Part shown: in pieces, positions 9,151-17,324 of the stretch
Layout of the letters: each line of letters begins with the position of its first letter
Numbering within the stretch: position 1 is the stretch's first letter
Assembly: GCA_002179805.1 (NCBI GenBank)
Contig: NAVB01004470.1
Span: 1 to 17,324 of the forward strand
Length of the DNA stretch: 17,324 nucleotides
Reading direction: 5' to 3'
DNA from: Acanthamoeba lenticulata
Taxonomy: Eukaryota; Discosea; Longamoebia; Acanthamoebidae
Notes under the pieces: model-generated
Database searches by the model: none
Seen by the model: the letters and a program-made list of their open reading frames with translations, nothing else
Told to the model about the DNA's origin: nothing
Program-made: the position numbers and the translations under genes

Positions 9151-12100
9151 TCAGAGCTGCGCTTTGAGCTTGCGATGTTGGTGGTGGCGCCGGCCGCCGG
9201 CGGGCGGCTGGCCATGTCGGCCGGCGCCCTTGGGCGTGCTGGTGTCGGGCTTGGCGAAGAGGCGGCTGCGGAGCTTGACGAGCATGTCCTCCGTGTCCCA
9301 GCCCACGGTCTTGGAGAGGAACTTGGACAGCTTGTTGGGGTAGTAGACCCGGTTGAGGAGGAACTGGTAGTTGTCGGGCGCCATCGACACGGGCCGGCCC
9401 ACGAGCGTGCCGTTGGCCCGCAGGCTGGCGCTGTTGCGCGAGGCCACCTCGCGGAAGGTGTCAAACACCTGCCGGAAGTTGTCCGTCTCGGCCATGGCCG
9501 GCCGGTAGAAGGCGCCCAGGTGCTCCTTCAGCAGCCGCACGCGCGTGCTCTTGGCCAACTGGGCGTGCGCCACCGTCACCGACAGCTCCGACGAGTAGAA
9601 GAAGCTCATGTTGTCCATGTTGGTGGTTCCCGTCAGGATGGCCTCGTCGTCCACGATCGCCAGCTTGGCGTGTACATAGATCGGCTTGACTGTAACATTA
9701 CCCCAGGGGTCAGTCCCCGGTGGGCCGTGGCCGGCGGTGTGGTGAGGCAACGTACTGCGCTCGGTGGTGTCGTCCTGTCGCACCAGCCCATAGAGGCCCA
9801 CGCGGTCCGGGGCGACTCGATGGATCAGGTGCAAGTGCTCCACGACTGCGCACGCCGACAGCAAATAAAACATAAGAAATAAATTGCACACGAAAGAGGG
9901 GAAAGGAGTCCGCACTTTGGTCCTGTGACCAATCGATCCACTCGCCGACGATGCCTCGTGGGAGGTCCGTCTTGACGGGCGCTACGATGATCACCAACAG
10001 CGACGGGTTGTTGCGCAGCGCCTGACCATACGGTCGTGCCCAAAGAATGCGTGAGAAGCAGATCAAAGAAGGGGCAAAGAGGCGAGGCGCGCGCGGACCT
10101 GGCACATGTAGTAGGTCAGCGCAAAGTTCTGGAACGGGTACTGGTGCTCCAAGTAGAGGAACTTCTTGGCGCCCGTGATCATCTTGCTGTACTCGTCGAA
10201 CAAGAAGTGCCTGGGCGCCGCCACCGCGCGAAAACCCATGACCAGAGCTTAGCATCGCGCGGGACAAAGGGAAATGAATCAGAGGACGTGGTACGCACCC
10301 CTCGAACACGCCGTTCCAGATGCGGGTGAGGCGGATCGGGCAGTTGGAGTACCGCATGGCGTATGTGGCCTGCGGCCTATGCCGGCAGGCCTTCCGCTGT
10401 GCGCCGACGTCCGTCAGTATCGCGAGTCCGCACAAAGAATAGAAAACAAAACAAAGTAGGGTGCTGCGTTACTGGATGCGGGATGTAGTGGATGAGGTTG
10501 CGCGTCTTGGAGGGGTCGTGCGTGAAGGCGTGGCTCCACCTCTGCGCAAAATGGAGCTGGAAATGCTGGGCGGCCGGGCCCTTGATCATTAACTGGGGCA
10601 CGTGTGATGTGAGCGCATTCGAGTTGGCCAGAGACGATGGCGGCCGAGGGTGGGCGCGTACGTGGATGTCGTGCCACAGGATGCGGATTCGGCGAAGCAG
10701 AGGCTGCACCTCGTGGCCGTAGTTCATCTGGTCCTCCGTGGAGGGCGTCATCGGGTTCAAGTCCTCCCAGTAGGGCCGCGGGAGCTGGTGCAGCGGCTGG
10801 TCGTATCGGCCCCGCGCGATGTCGAAGCCCTGAGCACGACCGCCAAGACAAAGGGAAGGCAGAGAGGGATGAATGACGGCATCAGGGCGAATGAGAAGAG
10901 AGGCCGCGGATACCCCGGTGAAGGCCACGGTGTGCGGTGGGCATTCGGCGTCGATCAGCACGAGCTTCTCGTGGTGGGCCGAATAGATGCCCTTTGGGTT
11001 GCCGGCGATGATGACCACCACGTTGGCGTCGGTCTCATTGTCGTAGGGATTGGCGTACGACGAGCTCCCGCCCGGCTGCTCGGTCGCCCGCCCGCCCGCC
11101 AATGCCGCTTAGAATTGGTGCCGAGGCCAGGGCTGGGCCATGGAAAGGGGCGGAGAGAAGGAGACGCACAATGTTGGTAATCGTATGAAAGACCTTGCAC
11201 ACGAGGCCGTGCTTCTGGCAGCGGCTCTGGAGCTTGGCCACTTCGCTGTCGATGGACCACTCGCCCATGTAGAGCATCCGATTGATGTGCGACACAAGCT
11301 CGTGCCGCCACACGATGATGCGGACCCGCACGCCGGCCAACGCGCGCGATAGGAGGACGTCCTCGAGGCTGACCCACTTGGCCGACGCGGGCGTGAGCGG
11401 AGGGATGGGGATCTTGACGCGCTGCACCAGGATGAGCCCAAAGGAAAGCGACACCTCCCACGCCAGGATGCTGATCGAGTGCTGCGCGAGCATCATGCAC
11501 TGCAGCGACCAAACGCGTGCGTGTGAGGGGCCAATAAAAGGAAATGAAAGAATCTGGCGAGCCTGCGGGTGGGGTTGCACCTCGAACATGCGCTCAAAGG
11601 TCTCGAGACCGTCGATTAGCACGTCGGCGTCGTTGCCGTGGGTCCAGTTGCTGAAGCTGTCGCTGGTCACCACATCGCGCTCAATGTCCCCTGGCCCGAT
11701 CCGCTTTTCGTGGACCAGGGCGTCGCTCCCTCGGCCCCGCGAGCCGTCGCGCAGCTTCTCCGCGGGCGGCGGCGGCGGCGGCGGCTGCTGCTGCTCTCCA
11801 TCGGCCTCTTCGTCCGGTCGGTGAACAGCGTCCTGCTCCGGACCGTTGCCGCGCAGGAGGTAGTAGTCTCGCCGGCTGACAAAATTCCACAGGTGGGCCG
11901 GCACGACGTGGTCTCCGCCCGCACCCTCGCGCTCCTTCGTCAGGCTGAGCACGACCACATAGGACCCGCCCTCGGGCGAGCTCAGGTTAAGCGTCCTCGT
12001 GACCAGCGTTTCATCATCTGTTGGTGGATAAAGTCTTTAAGAGACAACCAAGAAGAAGAACAAGAATGGCGAGACAGAAGAGCATGTACCAAGCAAGAGG

Positions 12101-13441
12101 AGCTCCTCCTCAAACTCCTCGGGGTCTTCCGGGTGGTCCATGAAGGAGAAAAGGAGCCCGCCCTTGGCCACGAGCGCCTCTAAACGGGCGTAATCCGCCT
12201 TGGCCTGGTCGTCTTCAGCCTGGTTGTCGCCCATGATTTCGTCCACCTTGCTGCGCCCAGCATCGGATTGCTGGCTGCCTTTGCTGCTGCTGCCGCTGCT
12301 GCCGCTGCCGGCACCTGCGCTTGCCGCAGCCTTGGCCTGTCTCTGGTTCAAGAGGCGCAGCAGGCGAGCCGGTTCGTTGTGCAGGACCTCGTCAAGGGGC
12401 AGGAGCTTGATCGTGCCCAGAATATGATCCGATAGCCATCCACGAACGTAGAATGTTGCCACAAAATTGCTCAACGACGCAAGCGAACGTGCATCTCGAG
12501 TTAAGGCTCATCAGCTGCGAAGACGAATGAGGAGAGGAATGTGGAAAAGAATGCAGACGAGAAAGGAGGAGGGTGGTAAGGGCAAGGATATAGTTATTTA
12601 CAGAGTGGATGGTGCTGACTTCGTTGGACGAGAAGGTGCCCATGCTGTAGCGGTTCATCACGCCCGGCAGGATGCTGTGTCGCGAGTGATTGAATTCTAC
12701 CTGCTCGTGCCCATCAAATCGCCCAGCACAGAGTGAGTGGGCGGTGGGAGGGATCATCAGGCTCAGAGGAAATGAAAGAAAGAGGACGGTGCACCTCCAC
12801 GTCGAGGTTATCTTTGCGCAACTTGGAGGACACTTGGCTAAGGCACGATATCTCGTTGAGGACAAAGCCATAGGCGCACGCCACGGGCTTGAGAATGTAC
12901 TCGAGGTGGTACACTGGGCCTCCACGACCAAACGGCAGAAACTGTACGGAAGAGGGGAGTGCAAAAGCATGAGAAGCAAAGGCCAGAGCACGGCACGCAG
13001 CCAGCACGGCAGCGCAGAGGGCGGAAGGAAGTGCACCGACCTGCCTTCGCTCAGTCTTCGAGGAGTGTGCGTCCTCGAGAAACTCGAATAGCGTGTGGCG
13101 CCCGAGGTTGTTGTAGAGCAACGCCACGCCGCCAACACCAAACGACAGCTGCAGCGTCACCGGTGTGGACGTGTAGTGCACCACCGACATGTAGTGTTTC
13201 TGCTTCGAGTTCCCAAACCTGCCCATGAAGTAGCGGCTACGTTTGGACAGGCACTTATATGTGTTAGCATGAGCGCAACGGCACCACGCGCATCGAGTGC
13301 CCCGAAGATTAAAGGCCTGGGGTACCGTTTCGGCTGACCCTGGCTCCAGATGTCCAGGAAAATATTGCGGGCCCGCTCATCTTTAGCTTTGTAGGGCAGG
13401 CCAGGCTCGAGAGACAGGCTCACTATCTGCAGCTTGAACAT
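9151..13441 (-). CDS. Phospholipase D superfamily protein with two HKD motifs, no PX or PH domain seen
   Basis: Hydrolyses phosphatidylcholine-type lipids to phosphatidic acid, if like its family. Exons (minus): 13441-13326, 13236-13041, 12941-12795, 12700-12602, about 12506 (start unresolved)-12090, 12017-11581, 11499-11170, 11075-10914, 10829-10662, 10592-10473, 10396-10299, 10210-10099, 10021-9916, 9845-9756, 9689-9151; roughly 1,040 residues. The catalytic half is clear: SISILAWEVSLS, then HKD1 HHEKLVLID, GGFDIARGRYD, WHDIHLMIKGPAAQHF, a YLEHQYPFQNF segment equivalent to the IENQYF region, and HKD2 HAKLAIVDDEAILTG. The N-terminal 350 or so residues match no PX or PH domain; parts (FYVRGWLSDHILGTIKLLPL) look C2-like. 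Low-complexity Gly/Ser/Gln and Gln3-Pro7 linkers separate the halves, and the C-terminus is basic. Exons 4 and 5 do not join in frame with any GT-AG pair I can find. The exon 11 acceptor has two in-frame choices. Confidence 0.9.
11765..11794. repeat. Trinucleotide repeat coding for Gln3-Pro7 in the phospholipase D linker
   Basis: Seven GGC units followed by three TGC units on the plus strand read as a Gln3-Pro7 run on the coding minus strand. The run lies in a low-complexity linker ahead of the catalytic half, so length change should be tolerated as long as whole codons are gained or lost. Confidence 0.85.
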
Positions 13442-13728
13442 GCCACGTGGAGCCAATCTCGCTACCGCGACGAGAGGAAAAAGAAATTCGATATTCTCGG
13501 ATTGCTTTTCATTTTTTTCTCCGGTCCGTTATCTTTGAATCTTGGTTGGCCTACTGATTAAAAAATCATCCGAACAGAGAACGCAGAAGGCAACTGCGGT
13601 AATCCAATCAATTTTGATCTAAGGGGCCTAACGGACGCACCACGACGAAGAGGTTTCAGCAGAATCCGACTATTCGAGTTGCCGCTAGTGAACTTATCAC
13701 GAGCGCTCGTCTTCTCCCAGGAGACAAC
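13442..13728. promoter_or_regulatory. Divergent intergenic region between the phospholipase D and casein kinase 2 genes
   Basis: These 287 bases separate two outward-facing genes and so probably carry both promoters. A palindrome CCACGTGG (13443-13450, with an E-box/G-box type CACGTG core) sits right at the phospholipase D start codon. A T-rich stretch follows near 13507-13520. No TATA box is obvious. If the casein kinase start is really in an upstream exon, part of this spacer would be its 5' exon and first intron. Function is inferred from position. Confidence 0.4.
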
Positions 13729-15162
<1,434 letters not shown>

Positions 15163-15250
15163 GCGTGTAAATTATTCCCCCTCTCACCTCCCTCAACCTC
15201 TACGCACCGAGGCAGAAGCAGACCTGTGCATACCTCTTCCCCCACAACAC

Positions 15251-15256
15251 AATAAA
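15251..15256 (+). terminator. AATAAA poly(A) signal of the casein kinase 2 gene, with an A12 tract
   Basis: A canonical AATAAA lies 89 nt past the kinase stop codon, followed by a run of twelve A (15268-15279) and further AATAAA-like repeats up to about 15301. This is the most probable 3' end of the kinase transcript. The spacer to the convergent RhoGAP stop is 215 bp. The opposite strand shows no AATAAA for the RhoGAP transcript. Confidence 0.5.
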
Positions 15257-15377
15257 ACGACAAAATTAAAAAAAAAAAAGGAGAAAAAATAAACAAATAA
15301 ACAGACCAAAATAACAACAAACAAGGCGCCAAGCACAGGCGCCACACGGCCGCCTCGCTCAGCTCGCAGACCAGTGA

Positions 15378-17308
15378 TCACCGCATGAAGCGGGAGGTGA
15401 GATCGGCGAGTCGGTCGAGCGCCACTTTCTCCTCGTGCATCTTCTTGTCCAGTTCATCCAGTCGTAGGCCGAGCGCATGGAGTTCGTCCTGAGCCGCTCG
15501 CACCGGGTCATCCGCCTTGGTGACTGTGACATACAGCGTCGCGATCCCCTCGCCGCTGATGAGGTTGTGCACAAGGGACTGGGCACATTGGGGGGGGGGG
15601 GGCTCCTGCGTACAATCGCGGATGCCTTGCGCCAGCAGTTCTTGCGAGCTGGGCCCCGGCTCCTCCGGTCCGAGGTTGATCTCCGTCGCCGCCCGCACGC
15701 GACCGACCTTCTCGGCCCTGACGTCCTGGAAGTCGCAGCCGAGGAGAGGAGCCGTATTAGCCGCCAAGGCAGCCAGAAGGGCCGCAAGAGGTTGGGGCAA
15801 AAAAAAGGACGAGGGTGCGAACCACAAAGATGTCGTCGCGTCGGCCGATAAGCCGCTCGACGACGGCACAGATGGTGTTGGTGTGGCCCATCATCTCGAT
15901 GGCCGAGGCGTCCTTTGGCCGCAAGAGGTTGGGGCCAAACACGGTGGCCAGGTTCTGGACGTGCATGAAGTTCTTATCCGCGTGCTGCGCCACTCGCCCG
16001 ATGAAGTCGATCAAGTAGTCGAGCACCACCTTGTTGTCGCGCGGGAGCGAGTTGATGAGCGCCCGCATCCTCGTCACGCTCTCCTCCACGTTGCTCATCT
16101 CGCTGGCCTCCTTGAACCCATCTGTCCAGCCCACAGCCGCGTGAGACGCGGGTCGGGGGCCGAGGAGACCAAAACAACAAAGAAAGCACACGTACCATAG
16201 AGGTCGTAGGTGATGAGGGGCTCCGGCAGGCTGCGCAGGTACAGCTTGAGCAAGCCAGACACCGTGTGCGGGTCCACGCACTCGTTGAGGTCGGGGTCGC
16301 CCCCGTTGTCGTAGAGGTCCCGGTACTTTTGCACGGAGATCATCCCGCCCGACTTGCGGAAGATGCCCTCCACCTCCATCCCTGCTCCGTCACGTCACAG
16401 TGAGCCCGCGGCCTCTCGCCCCAGGCGCTCATGGCCTGATCCGAATGGAGGGAGCGGCGCACCTCGCTCTTCGATGTACTTGACGGTCTTGAGGATGATG
16501 TTGGGGATCTCGCCCTTGGTGTGCTTCATGGTCTTCGTGATGGAGACCTCGAACACGCGCTGATCCGCTGCACGAGGGCCAAACGCAAAAATCAGACCCA
16601 AAAAAGCGACCCGGCCGGACCCGACGTTAACGTGATGATGACGCGTGGTGTGGCAGCAGTCGCGGCGGTGGTTGAAGGTCAGATGGAGGCAGACGTACAG
16701 CAGTTGGCGCACTTGTAGCGGACAATCTTCATCCACTCGCGGACCTGCGCCTCGTTGTCGTCGAAGATGATGTAGCGCACGGCCTTGTTGCTGAAGCTTT
16801 CCACATCGCACACGAGCTCGAACAGGTACTTGTCAGCGCTCGGGCTCTGGAGCTCGGAGATGGAGCAGTAGTCCAGCACGATCGCCCCGCTCGGCGTGTT
16901 GGCCTTTGAATACGTCCCCCCGCCCCAAAGTCAGCCCCAAATCAATCAATGACCCAACAACAAGTCATGATGGTTATGAAATTATGTACCGTTTTGGACG
17001 GGTAGTAGTACAACAGGTTGTCCTCCACAACGAACCAACGCTTTTTGATTGAGGTTTTCTTGGCCGAATCGTCCTACACAGAGTGAGACGTGTGAGCACA
17101 CAGCAGCAGAAAGTGAGTTGATGATAACGCATACATGCTCGCCCGTTATTTGCGGCGATTAACTCAAACGAATGGGCGGAAAGAGGCGAACCTTGCCGAT
17201 GAGGGCGGTCTTGAGTTGCGCCCCAGCATCGATGAGGAAGCCGTCCTTAACTGACTGCTTCATGAGGAAGCCGCTCTTCTCTGGGGTCTTGATGGAACTC
17301 AACGGTCT
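15378..17308 (-). CDS. PH and RhoGAP domain protein (5' end beyond the window)
   Basis: A GTPase-activating protein for Rho-family GTPases, likely guided to membranes by its PH domain. Visible exons (minus): 17308-17192, 17073-16990, 16903-16699, 16567-16463, 16381-16196, 16121-15823, 15725-15378, giving 447 residues. PH domain: EKSGFLMKQS, a loop, KKRWFVVEDNLLYYYPSKT, then LDYCSIS and the closing helix tryptophan in AQVREWMKIV. RhoGAP: IPNIILKTVKYIEERGMEVE, arginine finger in GIFRKSGG, LLKLYLRSLPEPL, VVLDYLIDFIGRVAQHADKN, and NLATVFGPNLLRPK. The catalytic Arg and the invariant Asn are intact, so it should be active. The tail has a four-proline run coded by a 13-nt homopolymer and ends in a coiled-coil-like helix (LHALGLRLDELDKKMHEEK). 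A CAG acceptor at 17311-17309 shows that more exons lie to the right. The target GTPase cannot be told. Confidence 0.92.
15590..15602. repeat. 13-base G homopolymer in the RhoGAP coding sequence
   Basis: Thirteen G on the plus strand are thirteen C on the coding strand, read as four Pro codons plus the first base of a Gln codon in the last exon. With 13 bases the frame stays open to the stop at 15378 through a credible coiled-coil tail, so the count appears right. Such runs are prone to slippage and sequencing error. Confidence 0.85.
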
Positions 17309-17324
17309 CTGTTATTGTTTTTTA

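Noticed and set aside
9175..9882. 235-residue plus-strand open frame
   Set aside because: It is antisense to the phospholipase D exons carrying HKD2; its composition (Ala/Gly/Val/His-rich) is the expected shadow of GC-rich codons.

Overview
This window looks like nuclear DNA from a compact, GC-rich, intron-dense protist genome. The best guess is a free-living amoeba of the Acanthamoeba type; this is inferred from gene content, intron style and codon use, not from a marker gene. Eight genes can be read, plus a possible fragment of a ninth at the left edge. Seven of the eight are split by short introns, mostly 56-130 nt (extremes 56 and 176), with GT-AG borders, CTNAC/CTAAC-like branch sites and pyrimidine tracts. 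Exon joins were worked out by eye from reading frame and protein family conservation, and nearly all phases add up exactly.

Layout from left to right: a possible first exon of a minus-strand gene (48-87); an acyl-CoA dehydrogenase of the ACAD10/11 type ending in a peroxisomal-looking AKL (minus, 286-2286); an F-box/WD40 protein (plus, 2514-4437); a small ankyrin-repeat protein (plus, 4541-5082); an intronless protein of unknown function ending in a CaaX prenylation motif (minus, 5205-6554); a UBA-like/BTB/BACK/SPRY protein (plus, 6855-9081); a large phospholipase D with two HKD motifs (minus, 9151-13441); the casein kinase 2 catalytic subunit (plus, 13729-15162); and a PH-RhoGAP protein whose 5' part lies beyond the right edge (minus, 15378-17308).

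The genes are tightly packed and mostly arranged as alternating divergent and convergent pairs. Divergent spacers are 227-300 bp and presumably hold both promoters. Convergent spacers are 69-215 bp. There is no operon-like logic and no mobile element, virus, CRISPR array or RNA gene that I can support. By theme, two genes look like ubiquitin-ligase substrate receptors (F-box/WD40 for SCF, BTB-BACK-SPRY for CUL3). Three relate to signalling or membranes (phospholipase D, PH-RhoGAP, CaaX protein), one is a core kinase and one is lipid catabolism.

The most interesting items are the UBA-like + BTB + BACK + SPRY architecture, the intronless CaaX protein with no recognised domain, the AKL-ended dehydrogenase whose start codon may sit alone in its own exon, and an unresolved frame break between two phospholipase D exons. 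I found no convincing undescribed multi-gene system.
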